A stretch of DNA of 22,387 nt from SXXZ01 sp041177965 (GCA_041177965.1 JBEGWF010000086.1:1-22387), one strand, 5' to 3'. Counted from the first letter of the stretch, positions 1 to 9,041 are shown. The notes: generated from the letters alone by a model not told the origin. Translations and numbers: made by a program.

Positions 1-571
1 CCACATGGGCCACGCCGGGCATGATCCCCTTGGGTCCGCCACTGAACCCCGCGAAGAAGTGGGGTTCGATGAAACCGGTGACGATGCGCACGTCGGCATC
101 GACACACTCCCGGTGGATCCAAGCCGGGACGCCCGTGCGGGTGGTGCCCACCTGGACGCAGGCGGCGTGGTTGAAAGGTTCGTGGTTCATCACGCGCCAG
201 TTCGCCACGACCTCAGGGGTGAGCATCCGTTCCAGTTCATCCCGGGTGCACGGCCGATGGGTGCCCAGTTGGCAGAGCAGGGTGACCTGCCCGCGTTGCA
301 CTCCCGCGCTCTCCAGGTGGTCCAGGAGCCATGGGATGATCCGCTCGTTCGGTGTGGCGCGGGTGATGTCGGTGAACAGGATGCAGATCCGACAGCCGGG
401 CCTGAGCCACTCCCGCAAGGGTGGCGCCCCGATGGGCGACTCCAGGGCGGCGACGAGCGATGCGCGCTCATTGGCCAGCCCCGGCAGGGCTCGCGGCTCG
501 ATCACCGTCGTGGCGTCGTCGGGGAATGTCACCGGGAGCCGACCGCGTCCGTAGGCCAAGGGAACCGTCAT
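1..571 (-). CDS. larA: Lactate racemase family protein (LarA, DUF2088), N-terminal part, cut by window edge
   Basis: The reverse strand from the ATG at 571-569 reads without a stop to the window edge, giving the first 190 residues of a protein that is usually about 420 residues long. LarA interconverts D- and L-lactate in the cytoplasm with a nickel-pincer nucleotide cofactor. Seen here are the DxTR motif (D68, R71), the catalytic-His motif GTHRP (H105), and the PHFFAGFSGGPKGIMPG block holding H171 and the lysine (K181) that carries the cofactor in the characterised enzyme. The nickel-binding histidine further on is outside the window. Related LarA homologues racemise or epimerise other 2-hydroxy acids, so the substrate is uncertain. 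The gene is divergent from rho, with 219 bp between the two starts. No larB, larC or larE is visible. No Shine-Dalgarno sequence precedes the ATG. Confidence 0.88.
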   Translation of the reverse strand, partial: MTVPLAYGRGRLPVTFPDDATTVIEPRALPGLANERASLVAALESPIGAPPLREWLRPGCRICILFTDITRATPNERIIPWLLDHLESAGVQRGQVTLLCQLGTHRPCTRDELERMLTPEVVANWRVMNHEPFNHAACVQVGTTRTGVPAWIHRECVDADVRIVTGFIEPHFFAGFSGGPKGIMPGVAHV

Positions 572-637
572 CGCGGGGCAGTCAAACCGGCTTGCACCGG
601 AAGGAAACGTGAAAATCCGGTTTTTTCAAAAAATCAG

Positions 638-664
638 TTGCCCACACCCCGAACCGCCTCTAAT
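638..664 (+). promoter_or_regulatory. Candidate sigma-70-like promoter of rho
   Basis: TTGCCC at 638-643 is followed by TCTAAT at 659-664 (five of six matches to TATAAT) in the only AT-rich patch of the larA-rho intergenic region. The 15-bp spacer is shorter than the usual 16-18, so this is a weak candidate. It would give a 5' leader of roughly 120 nt before the rho start. Confidence 0.25.
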
Positions 665-790
665 TCTCCCCGGTCTGAAGCCCGTCTGCGTTGGAGATTT
701 CCTTTCCCGCAGCTTCCCCAAGTCAACATTCCCGCGGCCATCACTTCCGCCGCATCTCTGGGACCGGGCTGTTCCGACATACCATATCGC

Positions 791-2338
791 ATGAGCAATC
801 AGCAATCGCCGGAGGAATCGGTTCCCCGGTCCCAGGAGCATCAACCGGCTCCTCCGTCATCGCAGCCATCGGCCCCCCCTCCCGAACCGGGTGAGTGGCG
901 ACCCTCCGGTGGAGATTCCCCGGCGTCCCAGGGTCCCGCTCCGCAGGGCGGTCAAGGCCAGCAGGGCACCTTCCGCCCAGGCGGAGGTCAGGGCGGGTTT
1001 CGTCAGGGTGGCGGCGGTGGAGGCCGACGCCATGGCGGCCATCATCATCGTCACGGTGGCCACCAGCGCCATCATCAAGGTGGCGGAGGCGGAGGCGGTG
1101 GCGGTGGCGGCGGTGGCGGCGGCGGAAACCGTGGCTACAACCCCCAAGGGGGCAATTATCAGGGCGGAAACCAGGGTGGCAATCAGGGCGGCCAGGGTGG
1201 AAACCAGGGCGGCGGAAACCCGCAGCCCCAGGCCGAGCCGGTCATCCTCGAGGGATGGCTGGAGATGTCCGAGAAGGGGTTCGGATTCCTGCGGTCCTCG
1301 AAGGGCAATTATGCCCCCAAGCCGACCGATGTGTTTCTGACCCCCGACTCCATCAAGCGTCTGGCCCTGCGCGAGGGCTGCCAGATCAAGTGTTCGGTCA
1401 ATCCTCCGCACCGGGGCAGCAGCCCGCAGATGCGCGAGGTCATCGAGGTCAACGGCAAGTCCTATCAGGACTACCTGCACGCCATGCGCTTCGAGAACCT
1501 CACCACGATCGATCCGGTCGACAAATTTCAGCTCGAGACCACCCCCGACAGCCTCGAGACGCGCATCATCGACCTGGTCACGCCGATCGGCAAAGGCACC
1601 CGCGGCCTGATCGTGGCCCCGCCGCGCACCGGCAAGACCACCATCCTCAAGCAGATCTGCAACGCCATCACCACCAATCACCCCGAGGTGCATTGCCTCG
1701 TGCTGCTCATCGATGAGCGCCCCGAGGAGGTCACCGACTTCCAGCGCAGCGTGAAGGCCGAGGTGGTGGCCTCGAGCAACGACCAGGATCTCGAGACGCA
1801 CGTGCGTCTGAGCCGCCTGATGATCGAGCGCTGCCGCCGCATGGTGGAGGCGGGCAAGGATGTCTTCGTCCTGCTCGATTCCATCACCCGCGTGGCCCGC
1901 GCCTACAACTCCGTGCACGGCGGCTCCGGCCGGACGATGACCGGTGGTGTGGATGCCCGCGCCCTGGAGATCCCGCGCAAGATGTTCGCCTCGGCCCGCA
2001 AGGTCGAGGAGGGCGGTTCGCTGACCATCCTGGCGACCGCGCTGGTGGACACCGGCAGCCGCATGGACGAGCTGATCTTCCAGGAGTTCAAGGGTACCGG
2101 CAACATGGAGCTCATCCTCGACCGGAAGCTCTCCGAGCGACGGTTGTACCCTGCCATCGACATCCCGAAGTCGGGCACCCGCAAGGAGGAGAAGCTCTTC
2201 CCGCCGAACCAGATCGACGCCATCCGCAAGCTGCGCCGCATGATGACCGACCTTCAGCCGGTGGAGGCCATGGAGACGCTCATCGCCGCGCTCAAGAAGC
2301 ACAAGACCAACGCGGAGCTGCTCTCCAAGCTGGGCTGA
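791..2338 (+). CDS. rho: Transcription termination factor Rho with low-complexity N-terminal extension
   Basis: This is the hexameric RNA-dependent ATPase/helicase that ends transcription at Rho-dependent sites. The start ATG at 791 gives 515 aa; the frame stays open further upstream, but only as an antisense shadow of larA. Residues 1-150 are disordered-looking: Pro/Ser/Gln-rich, then Arg/His/Gly-rich, a run of 16 Gly (97-112) and GGNQGG-type repeats, where other Rho proteins have a helical N-terminal domain. The primary RNA-binding cold-shock-like domain starts near 151 (VILEGWLEMSEKGFGFLRS). Walker A is APPRTGKTT (K282, T283), with Arg-Thr where E. coli has Lys-Ala. Walker B is VFVLLDSITR, and the C-terminal FQEFKGTGNMELILDR block is intact. 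The core is confidently Rho. The gene stands alone and ends at a strong terminator. Confidence 0.97.
   Translation: MSNQQSPEESVPRSQEHQPAPPSSQPSAPPPEPGEWRPSGGDSPASQGPAPQGGQGQQGTFRPGGGQGGFRQGGGGGGRRHGGHHHRHGGHQRHHQGGGGGGGGGGGGGGGGNRGYNPQGGNYQGGNQGGNQGGQGGNQGGGNPQPQAEPVILEGWLEMSEKGFGFLRSSKGNYAPKPTDVFLTPDSIKRLALREGCQIKCSVNPPHRGSSPQMREVIEVNGKSYQDYLHAMRFENLTTIDPVDKFQLETTPDSLETRIIDLVTPIGKGTRGLIVAPPRTGKTTILKQICNAITTNHPEVHCLVLLIDERPEEVTDFQRSVKAEVVASSNDQDLETHVRLSRLMIERCRRMVEAGKDVFVLLDSITRVARAYNSVHGGSGRTMTGGVDARALEIPRKMFASARKVEEGGSLTILATALVDTGSRMDELIFQEFKGTGNMELILDRKLSERRLYPAIDIPKSGTRKEEKLFPPNQIDAIRKLRRMMTDLQPVEAMETLIAALKKHKTNAELLSKLG
1079..1126 (+). repeat. (GGN)16 trinucleotide repeat coding poly-glycine in rho
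   Basis: Sixteen consecutive glycine codons (mixed GGT, GGC and GGA) encode Rho residues 97-112. They are followed by Gln/Asn/Gly repeats to about residue 140. Slippage would change length in steps of one residue without breaking the frame. Confidence 0.9.
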
Positions 2339-2370
2339 TCCGGATCGGAACCGGGAATCGAATCCCGACG

Positions 2371-2403
2371 AAAAACGCCCCGACCGCGAGGTCGGGGCGT
2401 TTT
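2371..2403. terminator. Bidirectional intrinsic terminator between rho and mdh
   Basis: A perfect 10-bp stem CGCCCCGACC / GGTCGGGGCG (2376-2385 and 2390-2399) closes a GCGA tetraloop. AAAAA lies on its left and TTTT on its right, so it can terminate rho on the plus strand and mdh on the minus strand. It sits between the two convergent stop codons. Confidence 0.9.
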
Positions 2404-2443
2404 GTCGTCCCGGTGCCGGGAAATCCCGGCCGTGGCCCGGTTT

Positions 2444-3433
<990 letters not shown>

Positions 3434-3571
3434 TGAGCGGGCGGAAGTCTGGACCGGATCGATGCCGAAGGCAAAATGCAAAGATTTCCATGGTAACCCG
3501 CGAGTGGCACCCGCGTCGATCCCGGGGGCTCCTTGCTTCCGGTTCCCGGATCGACGACCATTCCCGGATCC

Positions 3572-4138
3572 ATGGCTGAAACCCCACGAAAGATCCGCAC
3601 GGTCCCGATGTCGCTGGTGCTGGCGGTCTGCATGACCGCGGTCCATGCGCGAGCCGCCGACCAGCCGTTCAAGCCCTCGGAGGCCAAGACCACCAAGCCC
3701 GACCTGCTGGGCCGGACCCGCACCGAACTCCGCGATTCCAGCGGTCGCAAGGTGGGCGACGCCGTGACCACGAAGCCCAGCCTCATCGGAGACACACGGA
3801 CGACCGTCCGCGACGCCTCGGGAAAGCCGCTGGGCGAGGCGGTCACCCGCAAACCGGACCTGATGGGGCAATCCCGCACGACCTTCAAGGATCCCAACGG
3901 CAGGACGATCGGAACGGGAGTGACGACCCAGCCCGACCTGCTGGGCCGAACGCGGACCCGTTTCACCGATCCGAGCGGTCGGACGCTGGGAGAGGCGGTG
4001 ACCACGAAGCCCGGCCTGCTGGGCGAGACGCGGACCACGATCCGGGGCGGAACCCCTTGGAATCCGGGCACCACCTCCGGCAAGTCGACCACGGCTCCGC
4101 CGAGCACCAAGGCCCCTCCGGCCACCCGGAAGCCTTGA
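3572..4138 (+). CDS. Small exported protein made of 26-residue tandem repeats
   Basis: The 188-aa protein is not a family I recognise. It starts with a plausible signal peptide: a positive stretch (PRKIR), a hydrophobic core (MSLVLAVCMTAV) and a cleavage-type site HARA-AD near residue 28. Residues 40-143 are four complete 26-residue repeats with consensus TTKPDLLGxTRTxxxDxSGRxxGxAV, and a fifth partial repeat runs to about 159. The tail is Thr/Pro/Ser/Lys-rich and ends in RKP. The GR/DxxGR spacing recalls YD or RHS-type beta repeats, but only weakly. The ATG at 3572 is chosen because it gives the signal peptide a basic n-region; 3533 and 3608 are alternatives. It is divergent from mdh (138 bp) and lies just upstream of rpmI, where infC is often found. 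Function unknown; probably periplasmic or surface-located. Confidence 0.7.
   Translation: MAETPRKIRTVPMSLVLAVCMTAVHARAADQPFKPSEAKTTKPDLLGRTRTELRDSSGRKVGDAVTTKPSLIGDTRTTVRDASGKPLGEAVTRKPDLMGQSRTTFKDPNGRTIGTGVTTQPDLLGRTRTRFTDPSGRTLGEAVTTKPGLLGETRTTIRGGTPWNPGTTSGKSTTAPPSTKAPPATRKP
3689..4048 (+). repeat. 78-bp tandem coding repeat (4.5 units)
   Basis: Units start at 3689, 3767, 3845, 3923 and 4001, with the last one partial. The protein repeats are clearly similar while the DNA has diverged, so the expansion is old and the protein pattern appears to be kept by selection. Confidence 0.85.
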
Positions 4139-4276
4139 CCCGGGAGGGGTCTCGATCGGGGGTTCCGCGGGTGCGGTTTTCGGCACGGCTTTTGGAGTGG
4201 AGCAAAATACCGCTTGATCCACGGGCCGCCGCCGATAATCTGTCGGTTCTTTCGTCTTACCGAAAAGGTCCAGTTT

Positions 4277-4486
4277 ATGCGTCGTCCGAAGGGAATCAAA
4301 ACCAAGAAGTCCGTCTCCAAGCGGTTCAAAATCACCGCGAGCGGCAAGGTGCTCACCCAGCACGCCGGAAAGCGCCACCTGCTCTCCAGCAAGAACGCCA
4401 ACCGCAGGCGCCGCCTCGGGACGGCCAAGCTCGTGCACGAGACCGACGTGTACAAGATCAAGTCCTGTCTGCCGTTCTCCCACTGA
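4277..4486 (+). CDS. rpmI: Large ribosomal subunit protein bL35
   Basis: The 69-aa, strongly basic protein MRRPKGIKTKKSVSKRFKIT... carries the bL35 signature (KRFKITASGKV, then the GKRHLLSSKNANRRRRL block). It is a late-assembling component of the 50S subunit. The ATG at 4277 is preferred over an in-frame ATG at 4214 because the bL35 family begins at this point. It is followed 29 bp later by rplT, the usual order. infC does not precede it in this window. The 138-bp upstream region may hold the promoter, but no convincing -35/-10 pair was found. Confidence 0.96.
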   Translation: MRRPKGIKTKKSVSKRFKITASGKVLTQHAGKRHLLSSKNANRRRRLGTAKLVHETDVYKIKSCLPFSH

Positions 4487-4515
4487 ACACCTCCACTTTC
4501 TAACCGACCACTTCC

Positions 4516-4905
4516 ATGCGTGTCACCAACGCTCCCGCTTCCCGCAAACGTCGCAAGAGGATGCTCAAGCTGGCGAAGGGCTTCCGCCTACGCCGCAGCA
4601 GCCATTACCGGTACGCCAGCGATGCCGTCGACCACGGCATGCAGTACGCCTACCGCGACCGCAAGGCCAAGAAGCGCACCTTCCGCTACCTCTGGCAGAT
4701 CCGCATCAACGCGGCCGCCCGTGCCGCCGGTCTGACCTACAGCCGCTTCATGGAGGGCCTGAAGGCCGCCGGATGCTCGCTCGACCGCAAGGTTCTGGCC
4801 GACATCGCCGCGACCGACTCCGGCGCCTTCGCCAAGCTCGTCGAGGTGGCCCAGGGTGCTCTCAAGGCCAAGCCCGGTGCGACGACCCAGGCCGTCGCCG
4901 CCTGA
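4516..4905 (+). CDS. rplT: Large ribosomal subunit protein bL20
   Basis: The 129-aa protein has the complete bL20 pattern: a basic N-terminal RNA-binding tail (RKRRKRMLKLAKGFRLRRS), the YAYRDRKAKKRTFRYLWQIRINAAAR core and the SRFMEGLKAAGCSLDRKVLADIA C-terminal helices. It binds 23S rRNA early in 50S assembly and, in several bacteria, represses its own operon by binding the leader mRNA. A short Ala/Lys-rich tail (KAKPGATTQAVAA) extends past the usual end. It is co-directional with rpmI and is probably co-transcribed with it. Confidence 0.96.
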   Translation: MRVTNAPASRKRRKRMLKLAKGFRLRRSSHYRYASDAVDHGMQYAYRDRKAKKRTFRYLWQIRINAAARAAGLTYSRFMEGLKAAGCSLDRKVLADIAATDSGAFAKLVEVAQGALKAKPGATTQAVAA

Positions 4906-4936
4906 GCCAACCGATCCATTTTTCGGAAACCCCGAG

Positions 4937-4974
4937 GCGGGCGCCCTTTTGAGGAAGGTCGCCCGCTTTTCTTT
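4937..4974 (+). terminator. Intrinsic terminator or attenuator between rplT and pheS
   Basis: The stem GCGGGCG / CGCCCGC (4937-4943 and 4960-4966) holds an inner CCTT/AAGG helix and is followed by TTTTCTTT. It lies 31 bp after the rplT stop and 86 bp before pheS. It could end the ribosomal transcript or attenuate pheST. No Phe-rich leader peptide and no T-box core was seen, so attenuation control is only a possibility. Confidence 0.8.
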
Positions 4975-5059
4975 GACCCGCCGGTCTTTCGCCCGGATTC
5001 GCGGCGGACCGCCTCCGGATCGCACCGCTGAACCGCTTTCCTGACCTCGAATCTCCGCC

Positions 5060-6064
5060 ATGTCCCTTCAAGAACGCCTTCCCGCCATCCTCGCAGCCGC
5101 GCAGCAAGAACTCCGGGCCGCGCCGGACCTGTCCGCCCTCGATCGGGCCAAGGGTCGTTTTCTGGGCGCCGAGGGGCAGTTCACGGCCCTCATGAAGGAA
5201 TTGGGCTCGCTGCCGAAGGAGGAACGCCCCTTGGCGGGCAAGGCCATCAATGCGGCCAAGCAGGAATTGGAGGCGGTGTTGGTCGAGGTGAGGGGAACTC
5301 TCGAACTCAAGGCCGCCCTGCCCAAGGAACCGGCCGATTTCACGCTGCCCGGCCGCCGACGCCCCCTGGGCCGCCTGCATCCGCTGACCCAGGTCACCGA
5401 TTCCATCGTGCGCGCCTTCCGCAAGCTGGGCTTCGCCGTGGCCGACGGGCCCGAGATCGAGGATGAAGTCCATTGCTTCGATGCGCTGAACACCCCCAAG
5501 GATCATCCGGCACGGGATGCCCAGGACACCTTTTTCCTAGATTCGGCCGGCCGCCCGCTGCTGCGCACCCACACCAGCTCGGTGCAGATCCGGGTCATGG
5601 AAAAGACCCCGCCTCCGATCCGCATCGTGGTGCCGGGTCGCGTGTTCCGTCGCGACAACGCCGACGCCACGCACAACCCGACGTTCCACCAGATCGAGGG
5701 CCTGTACGTCGACCGCAACGTCACGGTCAGCGACCTCAAGGGCACGGTCGAGGCGGTGTTCAAGGAGGTGCTTGGCAACGACGTCAAACTCCGTTTCCGC
5801 CCGCACTACTTCAGCTACACCGAGCCCAGCCTGGAGATCGACTTCACCAACGCCCTCGTCCGCAAACTGGGCAAGGATTGGCTGGAGATCGCCGGCTGCG
5901 GCATGGTGCATCCGCAGGTCTTCGAGAACGTGGGCTACGACCCCGAGGTCTGGAGCGGCTGGGCTTTCGGCTTCGGCATCGAGCGCATCGCCATGCTGTG
6001 CTACGGCATCACGGACATCCGGCTCCTGTACGAGAACGACGTCCGATTCCTCAAGCAGTTCTGA
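5060..6064 (+). CDS. pheS: Phenylalanine--tRNA ligase alpha subunit
   Basis: This is the catalytic subunit of the alpha2-beta2 enzyme that charges tRNA-Phe in the cytoplasm. It has 334 aa, the usual length. Residues 1-90 form the N-terminal coiled-coil arm that contacts tRNA. The class II core begins around 95 with GRLHPLTQV. Motif 2 is RVFRRDNADATHNPTFHQIEG (about 194-214), including the FHQIEG substrate loop. Motif 3 is GFGIERIAML near 304-313. The HTSSVQIRVM segment before motif 2 is typical. The ATG at 5060 has no visible Shine-Dalgarno sequence, which is common in this window. pheT follows 47 bp downstream. Confidence 0.97.
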   Translation: MSLQERLPAILAAAQQELRAAPDLSALDRAKGRFLGAEGQFTALMKELGSLPKEERPLAGKAINAAKQELEAVLVEVRGTLELKAALPKEPADFTLPGRRRPLGRLHPLTQVTDSIVRAFRKLGFAVADGPEIEDEVHCFDALNTPKDHPARDAQDTFFLDSAGRPLLRTHTSSVQIRVMEKTPPPIRIVVPGRVFRRDNADATHNPTFHQIEGLYVDRNVTVSDLKGTVEAVFKEVLGNDVKLRFRPHYFSYTEPSLEIDFTNALVRKLGKDWLEIAGCGMVHPQVFENVGYDPEVWSGWAFGFGIERIAMLCYGITDIRLLYENDVRFLKQF

Positions 6065-6111
6065 AATCCAGCCCCATCCGCGTCGCCGTACCCGAACCCT
6101 CTTTTTCGCCC

Positions 6112-8574
6112 ATGAAAGTCACCCTCAACTGGCTCCGCAACCATGTGGACTTCGACGGGACTCCGGAAGAACTCACCGAGCGCCTCACGCTCCTGGGCCT
6201 CGAGGTCGAGGGCGTCGAGCGCCTGGCCGGCCCCTTCGAAGGCGTGGTCGTCGCCCAGGTGCTTTCGCGCGACAAACACCCCAACGCCGACAAGCTGTCG
6301 GTCTGTCGGGTGGCCGACGGTCGGGGCGAGCGCCAGATCGTCTGCGGCGCGCAGAACTTCAAGGCCGGTGACAAGGTGCCGCTGATCCTGCCCGGGGCCT
6401 CGCTGCCCTTGAAGGCCGGGGAGACCCAGCCCTTCACCATCAAGGTGGGCAAGATCCGAAGCGTCGAATCCCACGGCATGATGTGCTCTCACGAGGAGTT
6501 GGGCATCGATCCCGAGGCGACCGGTCACCGACGCGAAGATGGGCTGCTCATCCTGCGCGAGGACGCGACCGTCGGGCAGCCATTGGCCGAATACCTGGGT
6601 TTGTCGGGCAGCGACGTGGTCTTCGACCTGGAGGTCACCCCGAACCGCCCCGACCTCAATTCGGTGATCGGCATCGCCCGCGAAATCGCCGCCGTCACCG
6701 GCAAGCCCCTGCGCCTGCCCCAGGTCACGCTGCCCGAGGCCCCGGCGGCCCCGGCGCCTGCAACCGCGGCCTCCGTCCGTCTCGAGGCCGCAGATCTGTG
6801 CCCGCGATACACGGCCCGGGTGATCCGTGGCGTGAAGGTCGGTCCCAGCCCCGGGTGGCTGCGGTCCACGCTCGAGAAGGTCGGGCTGCGAAGCATCAAC
6901 AACGTGGTGGATGTCTCCAACTACGTGATGCTGGAGACGGGGCAACCCCTGCACACCTTCGATCTGCGGTACATCCGACCCAATGCCTCCGGACTTCCCG
7001 AGGTGGTCATCCGCCGTGCCGCGGAAGGCGAGAAGTTCACCACCCTCGACGGTCGCGAGCACACCTTGACCCCGGAACACCTGCTCATCGCCGATGCCGC
7101 GGGCGGCATCGCCTTGGCGGGCATCATGGGCGGGGCGAACTCGGGCATCCAGGACGACACCACCGACGTGTTGATCGAGTCGGCCTATTTCGCCCCGACG
7201 GGCATCCGCCGCACTTCCAAGGCCCTCGCGCTGCGCACCGACGCGAGCTACCGCTTCGAGCGTGGGGCCGATGTCCAGGCGGCCGAATCGGCCGGTCGGC
7301 GTTGTGCCCAACTGCTGCTGGAGCTGGCCGGCGGCAGCCTCTGCGGGGCTGCCATCGACATCTTCCCGCAACCGCCTCAGGCCAAGGAACTGACCTTGCG
7401 CCACGATCGCGCCCAGGTGCTCCTGGGTGTGGAGATTCCCGCCGCGACCCAGGCCGGATTCCTGGCCGGTCTCGGCATCGACGAGGTCGGGCAGGGCAGC
7501 CGCAGCGGATCGCCCACCTCGGTCTGGCGCGTGCCGTCGTGGCGGGTGGATCTCAAGCGCGAGGTGGATCTGGTGGAAGAAGTGGCCCGCCTGTTCGGTG
7601 TCGACCGGATTCCCTCCACGGCCCCGCGCGGCGCGGTGGGCTCGCACCCCTTCGATGCCATCTACGACCGCTTCGCCGAGGTTCGGCGCATCCTGACGGG
7701 CCTTGGCCTCGACGAAGCCCAGGGCCAGACGTTGATCTCCGACGCGGCCGCCCGACGGGTCTCCGACGACGTGGTGCTCCTGGCCAATCCGCTCAGCAGC
7801 GACATGAACGCGCTGCGACCGTCGTTGCTGCCCGGCCTGCTCGATTCGCTGAGCCACAACCTCACCCGTCGCAATGGCGACGTGCAGTTGTTCGAGATCG
7901 GTCGGGTCTTCACCCTGCAGAACGGGTCGGCGCGGGAAGGCTGGCGCGTGGCCATCGCCCTCACCGGGGCGCGGGATCCCCGCTTCTGGTCCGGGGCCGA
8001 TCGCGACGCCAAGGCCGATGTGTACGACCTCAAGGGCCTGGTCGAAGAGCTCATCGAGCGGCTGGGTCTTCGCGGCGTGGTGTACGCGAGACGCCCGGAA
8101 AGCACGGCGTTGATGCTCGAGTCGGCCACCGTGTCTCTGGGAGGCAAGATGCCCCTGGGTCAATTGGGTCAGTTGCTGCCCACGCTGGCCAAGCGCCACG
8201 ACCTGCGCGATGCCGTGTTGCTGGCCGAGCTCGACCTCGATGTGCTGCTGGCCCGGAGCAATCCGGCCCGCAGCTTCAAACCCTTGGCCGCCTTCCCGTC
8301 GATCCAGCGCGATGTGGCGATGATCGTGCCCGAGGCGACCACGCACGAGGCGGTCCTCGCCGCCGTCAAGCAGGCCAAGCCCCAGCATCTCGAGGCCGTG
8401 GAACTCTTCGACGTCTTCCGTGGCAAGCACGTGCCCGAGGGTCACAAGAGCCTGGCCTACTCGTTCACCTATCGGGCGGCCGACCGCACCCTCAAGGACG
8501 AGGAGGTCCAGGCCGTCCACGAACGTCTGGTCGCCGTCTTCCAATCGGCCCTCGGAGCCACGCTGCGCGCCTGA
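6112..8574 (+). CDS. pheT: Phenylalanine--tRNA ligase beta subunit
   Basis: This partner of PheS, 820 aa and full length, binds and edits tRNA-Phe. Domains in order: a short N-terminal region (MKVTLNWLRNHVDF), an OB-fold tRNA-binding domain about 40-150 (VAQVLSRDKHPNADKLSVC), B3/B4 editing domain about 229-400 (NNVVDVSNYVMLETGQPLHTFD and GIMGG), B5 about 425-500, a core-like domain from about 518, and a C-terminal anticodon-binding FDX-ACB domain about 720-820 (FPSIQRDVAMIVP ... SYRAADRTL-like block). The start at 6112 is chosen on family length; the frame is open upstream to 5473, but that part is a shadow of pheS. It is co-directional with pheS and ends 50 bp before the convergent toxin gene. 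Confidence 0.97.
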   Translation: MKVTLNWLRNHVDFDGTPEELTERLTLLGLEVEGVERLAGPFEGVVVAQVLSRDKHPNADKLSVCRVADGRGERQIVCGAQNFKAGDKVPLILPGASLPLKAGETQPFTIKVGKIRSVESHGMMCSHEELGIDPEATGHRREDGLLILREDATVGQPLAEYLGLSGSDVVFDLEVTPNRPDLNSVIGIAREIAAVTGKPLRLPQVTLPEAPAAPAPATAASVRLEAADLCPRYTARVIRGVKVGPSPGWLRSTLEKVGLRSINNVVDVSNYVMLETGQPLHTFDLRYIRPNASGLPEVVIRRAAEGEKFTTLDGREHTLTPEHLLIADAAGGIALAGIMGGANSGIQDDTTDVLIESAYFAPTGIRRTSKALALRTDASYRFERGADVQAAESAGRRCAQLLLELAGGSLCGAAIDIFPQPPQAKELTLRHDRAQVLLGVEIPAATQAGFLAGLGIDEVGQGSRSGSPTSVWRVPSWRVDLKREVDLVEEVARLFGVDRIPSTAPRGAVGSHPFDAIYDRFAEVRRILTGLGLDEAQGQTLISDAAARRVSDDVVLLANPLSSDMNALRPSLLPGLLDSLSHNLTRRNGDVQLFEIGRVFTLQNGSAREGWRVAIALTGARDPRFWSGADRDAKADVYDLKGLVEELIERLGLRGVVYARRPESTALMLESATVSLGGKMPLGQLGQLLPTLAKRHDLRDAVLLAELDLDVLLARSNPARSFKPLAAFPSIQRDVAMIVPEATTHEAVLAAVKQAKPQHLEAVELFDVFRGKHVPEGHKSLAYSFTYRAADRTLKDEEVQAVHERLVAVFQSALGATLRA

Positions 8575-8624
8575 ACGGATCTCCCCGAGCGGCGCTCGCC
8601 GCACCCGTGGTCGGTCGGGCGTGC

Positions 8625-9041
8625 CTACGGCAGCATGACCGGTTCGATGTCGCCTCGGGCGATGTCCGCCTCAAGCAGGTTCAGGTGTGTGTCGAGGGCT
8701 TTCCGGAACTCCGGATTGGACAGGCTGACATTCCGGCCCAACGGGTCGTCCTTGCCGCGATAAAACAGGAGGAAGAGATCCCCTCCATCGATGACCAGGA
8801 GATAAACCACGCGTTTGGCCCTGCGGGGTGAGGTGGCATAGGCCTTGAGCAACCTCGTGCCGGTGGGCAGGCCCTTGGCAGCTATCGGTACCGCCAAGGC
8901 GGCCCTCGCCGATCGGGCGATGACCGGCAGGTCCTCGGCCGGGATAGACTTGCCAAATTCCCGCCTTCGGATCCGGGCTGATAGAAGGACCCTCACCGCT
9001 TGGACCCTCACCGCTTGGACCCTCACCGCTTGGACCCTCAC
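8625..9041 (-). CDS. Probable RelE/ParE-like toxin of a type II toxin-antitoxin module
   Basis: The 138-aa basic protein follows the antitoxin gene with a GTGA overlap. Its central and C-terminal part (RRAKRVVYLLVIDGGDLFLL, then FYRGKDDPLGRNVSLSNPEF) looks like the beta-sheet core of RelE/ParE-type mRNA interferases or gyrase poisons, and it ends with a helical LNLLEADIARGD segment. I cannot assign catalytic residues with confidence. The first 16 residues are a (RVQAV) repeat encoded by a 15-bp tandem repeat, which gives four in-frame GTG codons (9041, 9026, 9011, 8996). The true start could be any of these; from 8996 the product would be 123 aa. Assignment rests on the antitoxin partner, size and the core pattern. 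Confidence 0.6.
   Translation of the reverse strand: MRVQAVRVQAVRVQAVRVLLSARIRRREFGKSIPAEDLPVIARSARAALAVPIAAKGLPTGTRLLKAYATSPRRAKRVVYLLVIDGGDLFLLFYRGKDDPLGRNVSLSNPEFRKALDTHLNLLEADIARGDIEPVMLP

Noticed and set aside
5..790. Upstream extension of the rho reading frame by 262 codons
   Set aside because: It lies antisense to larA, shows no family similarity, and an ATG at 791 begins the plausible protein.
857..2302. 481-codon open frame antisense to rho
   Set aside because: Shadow of GC-rich coding sequence; low-complexity translation with no recognisable domain.
4214..4239. TTGATC ... GATAAT as a promoter for rpmI
   Set aside because: The spacer is only 14 bp, too short for a normal sigma-70 promoter.
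3434..4483. Long minus-strand frames upstream of mdh, up to 679 codons in total
   Set aside because: They run antisense to the repeat protein and rpmI; the apparent repeats in translation mirror the plus-strand 26-residue repeats. The mdh family start is at 3433.
8588..8602. GC hairpin after pheT as a terminator
   Set aside because: A stem of about five pairs without any T-tract is not enough to call.
6001..8604. 867-codon frame antisense to pheST
   Set aside because: Shadow frame; pheT on the plus strand is intact and conserved throughout.
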